64,000 nucleotides of DNA from positions 13,782,006 to 13,846,005 of the forward strand of contig NC_086171.1 in NCBI RefSeq assembly GCF_023053635.1. Reading direction: 5' to 3'. Positions within the stretch are counted from its first letter, which is position 1; the number at the start of each line of letters is the position of its first letter. The notes under the pieces were generated by a model, which made no database searches, was not told the origin of the DNA, and saw only the letters and a list, made by a program, of their open reading frames with translations. Both the position numbers and the translations under genes were made by a program. Below, piece by piece: positions 45,650 through 55,840 of the stretch. This stretch comes from Elgaria multicarinata webbii. Lineage: Eukaryota; Chordata; Lepidosauria; Squamata; Anguidae.

Positions 45650-45765
45650 AGATCCAGATTTAGTCATACTTAGAGTGGACCTGTTGAAATCAAAGGGACT
45701 TAAGTATGACTTACTTAAATGCCAATGATTTCAATTGTTCTACTGTAAGTGTAAAATCTAGATCC
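45650..45765. mobile_element. palindromic MITE shared by both copies
   Basis: GATCCAGATTTAGTCATACT at the left and AGTGTAAAATCTAGATCC at the right are imperfect inverted repeats. The counterpart in copy B is 57423-57535. Older than the duplication. Confidence 0.7.
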
Positions 45766-45839
45766 AGCCCAAGGTTAGAATAGTGGAGTGGAAATTAATG
45801 CTTTTACATTCCAATCCATACGAATGGAGAGGAAATGAA

Positions 45840-46207
45840 GGGGGGATCTGCACATCGCTCCCAGAGCGCTTCTATGCAACCCCAGAGCACCCCGAAAACG
45901 ATAGTCTGACTTCCCTGTAAAAGAAACGAGGAAGAGCTGTCCATGCCACCACCGCCGCCGCTGACGAGGAGAGCTCTCCACTGGAGAGGAGAGCTCCTCG
46001 AAAGAAGGCGGGGTAGAGAGCTTCTTCTGCTCTTCACCCCTCCTTCTTTTGCTGAGCTCTCCTCTCTGGCGGAGAGCTCTCCTTGTCGTCGTCGTCGTCG
46101 GCATGGACGGCTCTTCCTCGTTTCTTTTACAGGGAAGTCAGACTATCGTTTTCGGGGTGCTCTGGGGTCGCATAGAAGCGCTCTGGGAGCGACGTGCGGA
46201 TCCCCCC
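45840..46207. mobile_element. second foldback MITE of the ATCCGCACGTCGCTCC family
   Basis: Same arms as 44574-44902, flanked by GAA on both sides (3-bp TSD). The interior is a GC-rich palindrome with GGAGAGCTCTCC motifs. It lies in a stretch missing from copy B, so its age relative to the duplication cannot be read. Confidence 0.85.
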
Positions 46208-46848
46208 GAAGTCGAATGATTCATTCATACAAGAACTGGGATTAATTAAAATATGTATGTCCTGGGTTTTGATGCCTCATGAGGCCCCCAAAGTAAAACA
46301 TTTTTTTTAAAAAAGAGTTAAAAACTAGGAACCAGATAATAAGGGATGCCTAAATCAAATCAAAGATATGAAGAAACAAAAAGGTTGAAAGTGTGTGTGC
46401 CAAAGAGGGGGACAATTGGGCTGCTTACGGGAGGGAGTTGCACCATCTGGGTGTCACAGCTGAAAGGGCCCTGTATCACATTTTGATCAACCAGACTTCT
46501 CATGGCAACTGAACATGAAACAGGGCCTCTGATGAAGATGCAATCAATGGAGAAGGTGGTCTTTCAAATATCCTGGTCCCTGAAGACCATTCTTTGGTAG
46601 GGATCGACTTACAAGATACTCCTAGCATGTGCCATTCATATATTTTATTCTCCATCTCCCTCTGCTGCTGCTCTAATAGGTAGGAAACAGAAAAGTTGTA
46701 CGACAATTCATATCTGTTAGATCAAGGATTTTGCTTGGTATCCAACTCTTTGTTTTCTGCCCAGTTTATTCGTGCGTGTATGTGTGTGCGCGCGCGCATT
46801 ACAGAATTGGTTCACAGTCATAACATTCACGGGATTATTAGCCTAGAG

Positions 46849-46985
46849 CATCCTTTCTCAGCACTGGGTTCCCAAATGTTGTTGGACTACAATTCCTATC
46901 ATCCCCAGTCAGCATGGCAAATTGTCAGGGATTGCAGGAGCTCTAGTTTAACATCAACTGGGGACCCAAGGTTGGGACAGACTTT
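46849..46985. mobile_element. palindromic hAT MITE, GTTGTTGGACTACAA type
   Basis: ATGTTGTTGGACTACAATTC on the left is mirrored by the TTTAACATCAACTGGGGACC side on the right. CCTAGAG flanks both sides (46842-46848, 46986-46992). Confidence 0.7.
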
Positions 46986-47297
46986 CCTAGAGTATCTTTC
47001 CCAAGCAACAAATGAGGCTGCCGTCATGTTCTAGGAAATGCAGGGATTGCCATTGATGAGGTACACAGAAAGATAACACATTTGACTGGTTAATCATGAG
47101 TATTTATTTATTTACTTCATTGTGAATGTATTTTTCCAGGGCAGCTAACAAAATACTAAGGAAACAAAGTTACATATAGTAATAAGAAAAACAGCAATAC
47201 TAAGGCATATAAACTAACAGATCAAACTCAAAAAATAAAAGGAAAACAACAACACACAGTCCATTCAAACACATAGTAAAATCAAATTGCTCTAAAT

Positions 47298-47618
47298 CAG
47301 GGTAGCCAACCTTTTTGGATCTGTGGGCACATTTATTAATTTGAGAAACTGATGTGGGCACCACCACAAAATAGCTGCCATGAGAAGAGCGGTTAGTCAC
47401 AATAGACAAGTAACTTGCCTGAAAGACTGAGCACATGGCTAAGATAGGGTCTGGGCCCCAATACACTAAACAACTCCTTAGGATCCATATTTTTCAGCAC
47501 TAACATAATTAAGTTAATTTATTAATTAAAAAGTGGGATGGAAAGGGCATCTTGGTGGGCATCAAGAAAGGTGTCCAAGGGCAGATGGGGGCCACGGGTA
47601 TCATGTTGCCTACCACTG
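47298..47618. mobile_element. hAT element with perfect 8-bp TSD
   Basis: Starts CAGGGTAGCCAACC and ends GTTGCCTACCACTG, with CTCTAAAT on both sides (47290-47297, 47619-47626). Copy B retains only the left part (from about 57607), its right end removed by a deletion, so the element predates the duplication. Confidence 0.85.
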
Positions 47619-47928
47619 CTCTAAATTTAAATGCTACCATTAGCAGTACTTAAAAGCCTGGGAAGATGGAAACATGTTTGCCAGGGGCCTAAATGAGAGT
47701 AACCTGGGACTGAAATGATAGGAACAAGGACTCCTGGTGGGCCTTCCTGGGGGAGGCATTCCAGAGGTAAAACAGGCAACACTAAAAAGTCTCTCTCTCT
47801 GGTCACCCACCACCCACTGCACTTCAGACGGCAAGGGCTTCCAGAGAAAGACCCAAGATGATGATCACAATGGATGGGCAGATTGATAGAGGAGAAAGGA
47901 AAAATTCTCAGGTGTCCGCAGCAAAAAT

Positions 47929-48562
47929 TAGGGGTGTGCACGGACCCCCCACTCCGCTTCACTTTCAGATCCGCCATTTTCGGATCGGGCCGCTCTGCCC
48001 CGCCCCCACTCCGCCTGTGCCCACTCCGCTCCGCTCGGAGCTCTGGATCCGGATCGGAGCTCCGTTTCCCCCACATAGGGGGGGTTACCGGGCCCTCCCG
48101 CCATCGCCGCTCATGCGGCGACGGCGGCAGAGCCCGGTAAGGGACCAAGGGAGAGGGGGACCTTACCTGCCTCCGTCCGCGGTCCGTCGCCGTCTTCAAT
48201 TGAGCCCGCGGTTCCACCAGGAAGTCTGGGCCGCAAGCGGCCCAGACTTCCTGGTGGAACCGTGGGATCAATTGAAGACGCTGACGGACCGCAGACGGAG
48301 GCAGGTAAGGGAGAGGAGGGCGGGGGGGGGATTACCGGGCCCTGCCGCCGTCGCCGCATGGGCAACAGCGGCAGGGCCCGGTAAACCCCACTTACCTTTC
48401 CGGCGGAGCTCCGGATCGAGGCGAAGGATCCGCCTTCACCTCGATCCTCTTCGCCATGCTCCGCCGGCCCCCCAATCCTCTTTGCCTCCGGCTTAAGGGC
48501 AGGCGAAGCCCCCCGCTCCGCTCCTGCTTCTACGGTCCGATTAGAAGCAGAGCACATCCCTA
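47929..48562. mobile_element. GC-rich hAT MITE, TAGGGGTGTGCAC termini
   Basis: Same ends as 32018-32654, flanked by GCAAAAAT (47921-47928) and GTAAAAAT (48563-48570). The inner hairpin pairs 48190-48232 with 48240-48282. It lies within the stretch deleted from copy B. Confidence 0.85.
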
Positions 48563-48966
48563 GTAAAAATATTGTCGCCCTATTCTTCTTGAAGTTTTAA
48601 ACAGGGCATTTTGCTGCATGAAATGTGGCAGCAAATGGCGTTCCTGCTCCACAAGTCAAGGTATATAACACCTAAGCCCAGCCAAGTTATTTGTCACCTG
48701 AGGCTGAAAATCCTACAAGCATAGCTCTTCCTCCTTGACAGTAAAAATTCAACAGTACTAAATTACATCGCTAACACATTTAATGCCCCTTCCTAGTGCT
48801 CAGAATTAATTGGCTGGGGCAGAAGGCTCATTCTGTCTGATGGGAAGGCTGGCCATGGACCATTTCAAGCAGGGATGGGCCCCATTCTATTCTGCACCCC
48901 ACAACAGGAAGCTGCTGAACCACCAAAATTGGCAGTGTGGTGGCTTCACTTCCCTGGCAAGTTTTT

Positions 48967-49066
48967 GGGCTTATCTACACCAAGCAGGATATTCCACTAT
49001 GAAAGTGGTATGAAAGCTTTCATACCACTTTCATAGTAGAATATCCTGCTTGGTGTAGATGAGCCC
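48967..49066. mobile_element. 100-bp perfect-hairpin MITE, absent from copy B
   Basis: GGGCTTATCTACACCAAGCA is exactly or nearly mirrored over the full length, to GTGTAGATGAGCCC, making a hairpin with almost no loop (GAAAGCTTTC at the centre). This is the shortest version of the CTACACCAAGCAGGAT family. Copy B at about 58070 lacks it. Confidence 0.85.
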
Positions 49067-49367
49067 TAACAGTGAAATTTGATTGCAGTCCATTAAAGAG
49101 CCTTAGAAAGGTCACATTTAGCATGTTTTCTAGCGAATTCTGGCCTTTTCAAGGCGTGGTAGCAGTTTTCCATTACATTTAATTGGCACAATGTTGTTGT
49201 TGTTTTTCTGCCATGCCCTTGGTGTGTGTGTGTGTGTCTGGGAGTGGAAATTGCTCCGTGGACATTCCAAAGTTGCCCACCCCCTTTTAAGGCATCACAA
49301 AGGAACATGTTACAGCATTTTTTAAACACACAAGGGGAGAGCATTAGGGACAGAAAGATCCAGGCAG

Positions 49368-49563
49368 AAGGGCCATAGCTCAGTGCCAGGACGCAAGCTT
49401 TGCATGCAGAAGGTCGCAGGTTTGATCCCTTGCTTTTGCAGGTGGTGCTGAGAAAGATGCCTGTCTGAAACCCTGGAGCATTGCTGCCAGTCAGTGTCGA
49501 GAATATTGGGCTAGATGGACCAATGGCCTGACTCAGTGTAAGGCTGCTTCCTGTGTCCTTAGA
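49368..49563 (+). mobile_element. tRNA-derived SINE, shared with copy B
   Basis: Head with GCTCAGTGCCAGGACGCAAG and GGTTTGATCCC (B box), body ending GACTCAGTGTAAGGCTGCTT. The orthologous insertion is at 58390-58588, so it predates the duplication. It lies in the intron just upstream of the coding exon. Confidence 0.85.
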
Positions 49564-49647
49564 ACTTATAGGGATGAAACACAATCTTGGCAGCAGAGAG
49601 CTAAAGGTTTTTTTTATTTAACATTTTCATTTCAGGTTCCCAAGAAG

Positions 49648-50658
49648 ATGATGGGGGTGTCTGTGGCTCTGCTTGCCTTCTTTTCCATCATGTCTATCAC
49701 TTCCTCCCATTATGTTGTTCATTATACAAGCTCTGGTGGGATGTGCGGAGATACCTGTGGGTATCATGGCTATGACTACACCTGGTGCAAGCAAAGCGGC
49801 GGCAATGGGAAAGATTGGGACTACTGTTCCTTAGAAGAAGGCCTGGAAGCTTCGGGCAAAAAATGTGCCTCATCCTGTGAACGCTGGGGGGGCTCCTACC
49901 TCTATTGCTACTTACCAAATGGCAAGTGGCATTACTGTGGGTTGCTAGGCCAGCGAGGTTTCCTTGAATATTCCCAGGAAAACAACATATGCATCAAGAG
50001 GTGCCAAGCAGCTGAAGGAACTTTCCAGTGCGAGACAATCCATGGTACTGAGCGCTGCTCTCCATTCCATGATGTGACCCCTGCTGGTTTGCCCTGCCAC
50101 AGTAACTACCGTTGTGCCAAATATGGGCACCATGTGTATCGATGCCATACAGATGAGAGCGAAGCTGGGTGGGACCACTGTGGGAGGAAGGGCTTGGAGG
50201 GGTGTGTGTGGGTCTACTCCCAGAGCAATTCTTCCCATGTAGAGACCTGCATGCTTTCCAACTCCCAAAAGGAAGGCAAGGCCATCTTCCGCAGAGAAAG
50301 GCAAGACAAGATCCTCCCACTTACCAAGAGGCAGTTCCAAAGTGCTGTCCAGCTTATTGACAAAATCAGCTCCGTCAGCAGCCTCCCCGATTCTGGGGCT
50401 CTGGCCCCCACGCGTTTCTATAAGCAGGAAGGTATCACCTGCAAGGGCATCAATTATACCAACATGGAATTGCATGTTGGTTTTGCCAATGAAACCATTG
50501 TGCCCATTGCACATGTCCTGTTCTCAGAGTTACTGAATTCTGCTGAGGTCCTGCGCTTAGCATTTTACACCAGCCTCCATAGCGCCTTTTATCAACCTGC
50601 CTATACCATTGCTGTGTCCATTGGTGAACCCATGTTATGTTCCACTGATCATCAGTGA
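49648..50658 (+). CDS. secreted cysteine-rich protein, four-module, copy A
   Basis: I do not recognise this family. The coding sequence lies on one exon (acceptor TTTTCATTTCAG ending at 49635, preceded by a pyrimidine-rich tract). Translation probably starts at 49648, or at the second ATG (49651), which is the start conserved in copy B; numbering below uses the latter (335 residues). Residues 1-19 are a signal peptide (core VALLAFFSI). Four modules of four cysteines follow: C32-C59, C72-C96, C114-C136 and C149-C177, with the pattern C-x3-C-x3-G-x2-Y-x-W-C...W-D-Y-C clearest in module 1 (module 4 has C-x5-C). C185 and C200 follow, then a basic RRER site at 214-217 that could be cleaved by furin, then a 120-residue domain with two cysteines (264, 330). 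NxS/T sites are N193, N268 and N280. The protein is most likely secreted and disulphide-bonded. Function unknown. Confidence 0.85.
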   Translation: MMGVSVALLAFFSIMSITSSHYVVHYTSSGGMCGDTCGYHGYDYTWCKQSGGNGKDWDYCSLEEGLEASGKKCASSCERWGGSYLYCYLPNGKWHYCGLLGQRGFLEYSQENNICIKRCQAAEGTFQCETIHGTERCSPFHDVTPAGLPCHSNYRCAKYGHHVYRCHTDESEAGWDHCGRKGLEGCVWVYSQSNSSHVETCMLSNSQKEGKAIFRRERQDKILPLTKRQFQSAVQLIDKISSVSSLPDSGALAPTRFYKQEGITCKGINYTNMELHVGFANETIVPIAHVLFSELLNSAEVLRLAFYTSLHSAFYQPAYTIAVSIGEPMLCSTDHQ

Positions 50659-51021
50659 CTCACACAACTAGGTTGTTTGCATGCATCCTACTGATTTCTG
50701 ACTCACATATATGCAGTTGCTGCTTTGCTGTATTGCTCTGTATTCATTTGTGGGCACTGACATCTCCCCTTATTACAATATCACAGCCAGCCCTAAATCT
50801 TCCCATTGCTTGCATTAGTCCAACCTTAGTTGCTTTTTAGTAACACTCTTATTCTTAGAGAAATCGTGCTATGTATTGCTGGCCACTTTATTTGCGCTCG
50901 GAAAGGAGCACACAATATACAAGATGTACTGTTTTCACATCAGGAGGGTTTCCTTTCTCTCTTGATACTCTTTGTAATCTCCCATGATAAAGAAAATCAC
51001 TCTGGCACTTACAAAATTAAT

Positions 51022-51027
51022 AATAAA
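51022..51027 (+). other. poly(A) signal, copy A gene
   Basis: AATAAA about 365 bases after the stop codon, in a 3' UTR that matches copy B almost base for base (the B equivalent is 60045-60050). Supports a terminal exon running to about 51045. Confidence 0.7.
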
Positions 51028-51610
51028 ATCTATATTGAAACATGATACATTTTGATCTGCTTTGAACACATTTTTTAAATGTCCCTGTAATTCTGTAGAT
51101 AAGAGCAAGCCTGAATTACTATATAATGATAGGAAAAGATGACTTTCCACAATGTTTGGTGTTTTTCTCAAACTTGTTTCTCCCCCGCTCCATAATGTCT
51201 TGTTGCCACCTTTACAGACACAACTGGGTTGCTGGTTTGAGTACTGAATACAAAACACCTCACTGCGGTGCAGGCCAGGATGGAATACGCCTCCTGGATT
51301 TATCTGTCTTGGTATGCTAGAGGTGGCTCAAAGGGAACAGTGAAATGTATGAGCATGCAAGAGACGGAGCAACTCTGTGCAAACTCTCTGTTGCTACCTG
51401 GCCAGAGTCCAATCTATCATCACAAATGGTATGAAAAGGGAATGATTGTTGGTTCAGTTGAGGAAGAATGGCTGACAAAATTCATAGGGACGGCCACTCC
51501 TTTTTACCCCCTAGAATTTGAGGGGAGGGAGAATCTACTGGTCAGAAGTGTTTTAAGGCAACAGCCCAAGTAGCACTGGCTGCAGGTTTTGGAGGGCCCT
51601 TGGGCAAAGC

Positions 51611-53190
51611 GCCTTCATAATTCCAATCCATAAAAAAGCCCCTAAAGATTACCCATTTAACTACTGCCCTATTAGTCTGCTATTGATAGTAGAGAAGGTC
51701 TATGCAAGTTATTTAGGTCTCAGGCTAAAGGCATGGATCAATGAGCATGTCCTACTGGGCGAAAAGCAGATTCGTTTTAAACCTGGCTGTTCAACCCTCA
51801 ACCACTGTTTGGTCCTGGCTCATCTGGCTTATAGATGCTCTGCCCCTAAAGGTGGCAAATGTTCTGCAGCCTTCATTGATTTAAAATCTGCATTTGATTC
51901 TATATCCCGTCCACGTCTCTGGAACAAACTGGAACAGCTTTCTGTTGACAAAAGATTCCTGTTTTTGATCCAATCCCTTTACTACAACACCACTGCTCAG
52001 GTCTGTTGCAGCCCACAAGGTCATTTCACAAAGGAGATTGCTGCATCCTGTGGGGTAAGACAAGGTTGTGTGCTCGCTCCTGTTCTATTTAACTTGTATC
52101 TGGCAGACCTCCCCCATGCATTGGAGCCATTACCATCCCATCCACCCAAGATGGAGCACACCAAAGTCTTTCTTCTTCTGTATGCAGACGACGCTGTTCT
52201 GATTTCCCAGACTAGAGTGGGCCTCAAGAGATTGCTGTGTGGCTTTGCCAACTATTGTACAGAAAACCTTCTTACAATCAATTATACAAAATCTAAGGTA
52301 TTTTTTTTTCCAAACGTAAGGTCAGATTTTCCAGATTCATGGGGAACTCCAGGATTGAGCAAGTGGGGTCCAATAAATATCCGGGCATATGGTTTCATGA
52401 AACCATTTCTTGGAGAGAGCAGGGGAAACATTCTAAGATTAAAGCTGGAGAACATGTGGGTGCAATTGCTCGCTTCTTTTTTACAAGTGGTGGGAAATTC
52501 CTCCCAGCAGCTGTCCAGGTCTTCAAGGCCAAAATCATCCCGCAGATTCTCTATGGGACACTGATCTGGTTCCTGTGTTCCAAATGCTCCTTTGAGGGCA
52601 TTCAGTTGTCTTTCCTTAGGGTGTTTGTTATCCTTAGGGTGTTACATTCCAAACTGTGTCTCTGGAGCTGTCTTTAAGTTAGAGGCCGGACTGAATTCAG
52701 TAAACTGTCTGGCTTGGATCCATGTTATCCACTTCTGGCTTCGCTGCAAATTGGCACTTCCAACAAATTCCCTGGTATCCAAGATCCTGTCAGACCATTT
52801 TGAATCTCCCTGGTCAAAGGCCATGACAAGCAAAATCAACTCAATAGGGCTCTCATCTCCTGTGTTACTATCAATGGATCTAGCTAGTGCCAAATCAGTT
52901 GTGAAACAAAGGCTGGTGGACATAGATATGCAAGACCTTCAGAGTGCTGCTCAGGCTCCATGCTCCCCCCAGTCCTTAGGCCCACCGGTCTCCTTTTGCA
53001 AAGATGGGATGTCCTACCTGTCCTGGTTAACAATTCCCAAATACAGGAGAGCATTCTCACTAGCCAGACTTCACGTCCTCCCCTCTAAACTTTTAGATGG
53101 CATTTCATGCCAGCTGTCAAATACAGCCAAATATTTGATACCGTTACATGTCAGTTATTTAAAAACAATAATAGATTGTCAAATATGAGC
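51611..53190 (+). mobile_element. non-LTR retrotransposon RT fragment (I/Jockey-like group)
   Basis: Encodes the middle to C-terminal part of a LINE ORF2: NYCPISLL, then FIDLKSAFDSISRPRLW, SCGVRQGCVLAPVLFNLYL and the catalytic YADDAVLIS (51683-52314), then after frame breaks KYPGIWFHETISW, AAVQVFKAKIIPQILYG and IPKYRRAFSLARLHVLPSKL (52339-53188). At least two frameshifts make it inactive. It begins exactly where the homology between duplication copies A and B ends, which puts its 5' edge at the duplication breakpoint. Clade is uncertain: it differs from the CR1 and L2 copies in the window. Confidence 0.85.
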
Positions 53191-53404
53191 TCTCACTTGC
53201 TGACAAATCAAACATATTTTATCCAAATATCTAAAAGGCATTTACCTTAAGTATAATACTGAAGAACTTCACTGCTAATAAGATTAATACAGACAAATAT
53301 ATCATACTAGGGGAAAAAATAAACTAGAGAAAGAGTGTGTCAAATGGCATCAAGTAAGCACACTTGGTAAATTGCCGCAAGAATGACCCATTGCATTTAG
53401 TGTT

Positions 53405-53715
53405 AATCCAGATGAAACTTAAAGGGACAGAGGGCATAGGCGTGCTCACTGCCACCAATGCCCGTTCCTCTGTGCCATTGCCGCTGCTGGCGAGATCGGC
53501 CTCCTCCTCCGCGAGATCACCGGCTTCTCCACAAGTTTGGCTGATATCATGGAAAAACCAGTGATCTCGCTGGCACCGGCCAATCTCTTGGAGGAGGAGG
53601 CCGATCTCACCAGCAGCGGGCAATGGTGCAGAGGAGCGGCCAATGGTGGCAGTGAGTACACATATGCCCTCTGTTTCTGGGCCCTGGTAAGTACAGCCCT
53701 CCCAGGCACTGCATG
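53405..53715. mobile_element. palindromic GC-rich MITE
   Basis: Arms mirrored around about 53545: AGGGACAGAGGGCATA against TATGCCCTCTGTTTCTGGG, and GGCGAGATCGGCCTCCTCC against its complement GGAGGAGGCCGATCTCACC. Non-coding despite short frames on both strands. TSD not identified. Confidence 0.7.
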
Positions 53716-53879
53716 CTGGGAATTGTAGGCTGTATGGGGGCCTAGGGCTCTGCATTAAAATGGCAGATCTATCATAAAATGACTGTTGTGATTCAAGTAT
53801 TCGAATCCAAGGCCCGGATTTGCACAGCCCTAGAATCTAATGCCTGAAAATGCTTCTTTCCCCAAACTTCACAATCCCT

Positions 53880-53992
53880 TTACTTTTTGTGTTATGTCTT
53901 TTAGATTGCAAGCCCATGGGCAGAGAGTATCTGTCCAGAGAGTATTAGTTATTAGGTGGATTAGTAATGTAATAAACAAACAAACAAAGAAT
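53880..53992 (+). mobile_element. LINE or SINE 3' tail
   Basis: TTTTAGATTGCAAGCCCATG through GTAATGTAATAAACAAACAA is a worn 3' tail similar in layout to 43588-43794. Confidence 0.5.
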
Positions 53993-54239
53993 TAGGGGAG
54001 CAAAACAGGAGATGAATGAGAAGCATGGATCCATTTTAATAAATTTCTTCAGCATTTGAAAAGAAAGAACTCATCACACACATACTAATTGGGTAAGTAT
54101 AATTCAATTTCAGATTATTATTTTACTTCTTTTATATAAAGACATCTCTCAGCCGCCTTTCAAACGTATATGAAATTGATTTGGATTAATAAAGGGAGCT
54201 ATTTTTGTTTCAGAACACATGAGACTTGCCTTTAAGGAA

Positions 54240-54725
54240 GTAGTAGTGTAGCCACTCCTGAAACCCCCCCCCCCACTGGATCCAATGGTATTTGACAACT
54301 ACTGCCCAGTTGTGAATACCCTTTTCTTGGGGAAGGAACTTGAGAGGGTTGTGGCAAGGTCACTTCAAGTGTCTTGGAGGATACTGATTATTTAGACCTA
54401 TTTCAGTCTACATTTTGGCCTGGTTGCAAGACTGAATCAACCTTGGTTGCCTAGATTATCTTGATTGAGAGAAGGATGGGGTGGTTGGTCGTGTGCCCCT
54501 ATTAATTCTGCTCAATCGCTCATTGGTTTTCGATACCATTGACTATGGTGTCCTCCCAGACCAGGTTGGGCATTGGAGGCACTGGGTTATAGTGGATCCA
54601 GTCCTACTTGCAGAGTTGATTTCAGAAAGTTACACTGGGTGACTATTCCTCGGCCACTTGGCAACTGAGCAACAGGGTTCCGAAGGGTACCATGTTGTCC
54701 TCACTATTTGGACCGGGAAAGCAGT
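54240..54725 (+). mobile_element. degenerate L2-type LINE RT fragment
   Basis: Plus-strand translation in shifting frames shows L2 reverse-transcriptase blocks: NYCPVVN, FQSTFWPGCKTESTLVA and an FDTIDHGVL-like region, then GFRRVPCCPHYL in place of QGSxLSPxLF. Many breaks; inactive and old. Confidence 0.7.
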
Positions 54726-54846
54726 CAGCGTGTTTCCAAATTTAGATTGGCTTGGAAATGGGGAACTTGGCAAAAATGGGAAGCTCCCCCATCACTAATT
54801 CAGATACCATGCTGAACCCCAGTTAAAATATAAAGTTTAGTTAAAA

Positions 54847-54973
54847 CAGGGATAGGTAATTTGTGAACCTCCAGGTGTTTTGGGCTACAACTCCCATCAT
54901 CCCTCACCATTAGCTGGAGCTGATGGGACTTGTGGGCCAAAACATCTGGAGAACCACAAGTTGCCGACTCCTG
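54847..54973. mobile_element. palindromic hAT MITE spanning the left edge of duplication copy B
   Basis: Starts CAGGGATAGG and ends GTTGCCGACTCCTG. The halves are complementary (GGGCTACAACTCCCATCATC against GATGGGACTTGTGGGCC). The flanks AGTTAAAA and GGTTAGAA match at 6 of 8 positions, consistent with an old 8-bp TSD. Copy A contains only the right half (from 41612). Confidence 0.75.
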
Positions 54974-55499
54974 GGTTAGAAGCACAATGAGAAGCACACG
55001 TAGGATGTTTAGCTAATTTAGAATGGAGGGCATGTGTGGTGGGATCTGAATGACAGGAGATGATAGCGGCTGCAACCCTAAACACATGCATATTTCGACG
55101 TAAATTGGGCTAATTCTTTTTTGGGGGAAACATTGTTAAATTGGGCTGTCAAACAATTATCTGGCGGTTTGGGTGTGTCTTGCTTTGTTTCCTTAAGGAT
55201 GGCTTGATGTGATGTCTGAATAGAGCCGTAGGGCCCTGAAACTGCCCTAATGCTTACCAGTTCAGGTGAACAACTGTTTCAGTCTACAATCCATTGCTCA
55301 AAGGGCCATATAATGTAGCATCAAATGTTAACTTCTTTTCCACCTCACCTGGATGTATGTTCAAGACAGATGAATGTGGGAGAACTGAAAGCAGTTTTGT
55401 CCCTGTGTGATTCATTTTGCAGTTTCTCTTTCATTTCTCCCTTTCCCCTCCTTTTTCCTGATTTTAAATGAGGTCAAAAACTTTGGAATCCTCTCAGCA

Positions 55500-55505
55500 T
55501 ATAAA
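55500..55505 (+). promoter_or_regulatory. TATA box of copy B gene
   Basis: TATAAA in the same context as 42354-42359, including the upstream CTTTTCCTGATTTTAAATGA block and the downstream TATTGCTCTCTCATCATTGC. Confidence 0.6.
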
Positions 55506-55530
55506 CAGCAAAAAATATTGCTCTCTCATC

Positions 55531-55585
55531 ATTGCTGTTGGGGGTTCAGGCGAGAGAGCAAGAGGAGCACTTACATGGGACAGAA
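55531..55585 (+). other. predicted exon 1, copy B gene, with upstream ATG
   Basis: Ends at GACAGAA before the donor GTAAGT (55586-55591). Unlike copy A it contains an ATG (55575-55577, TTACATGGG where A has TTCCAGGGG). After splicing to 58659 that ATG is out of frame with the main start. Confidence 0.5.
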
Positions 55586-55734
55586 GTAAGTAACTGAGAT
55601 TCCTTCTCCAGAGTTTTCCTTATTCAGACAAATGGATGAGCTAAATATGAGTGGGACAAGAATGAGTGGGACAAGAGTTATTGCCCAGCATAACTTTGTG
55701 CTCCATTCAAGACAAAACTACTGCTTCAGGCAGG

Positions 55735-55840
55735 ATCCACACTACTGCTTTATTACAGTTTGTAACAGTATTGACAACTGTTGGGGCCCAGGCCACATTC
55801 CATATACCGTTTTCAAAGTTTTATATCCTGCTTGGTGTAG
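55735..55840. mobile_element. MITE shared by both copies (B counterpart of 42584-42700)
   Basis: GGATCCACACTACTGCTTTA at the left, ATCCTGCTTGGTGTAG at the right. Present at the same site in copy A, so older than the duplication. Confidence 0.7.

Larger units (their letters stand above)
41612..51610 (+). repeat. segmental duplication, copy A
   Basis: From 41612 to about 51610 the sequence aligns, in the same orientation, with 54936-60577. The alignment covers the promoter, exon 1, intron ends, coding exon and 3' UTR of the secreted-protein gene. Copy A is longer (10.0 against 5.6 kb) because it carries extra MITE and LINE insertions and because B has lost two stretches (equivalents of about 45804-47274 and 47499-48682). 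Both ends of the block fall inside hAT-type elements that continue in B, so A looks like the derived copy. Confidence 0.9.

Noticed and set aside
49368-49440. tRNA gene on the basis of A- and B-box sequences (also 9588, 28535, 56106 and 58390 copies)
   Set aside because: The tRNA-like heads are joined to the same SINE bodies and tails at several sites; they do not fold into a complete tRNA by eye.
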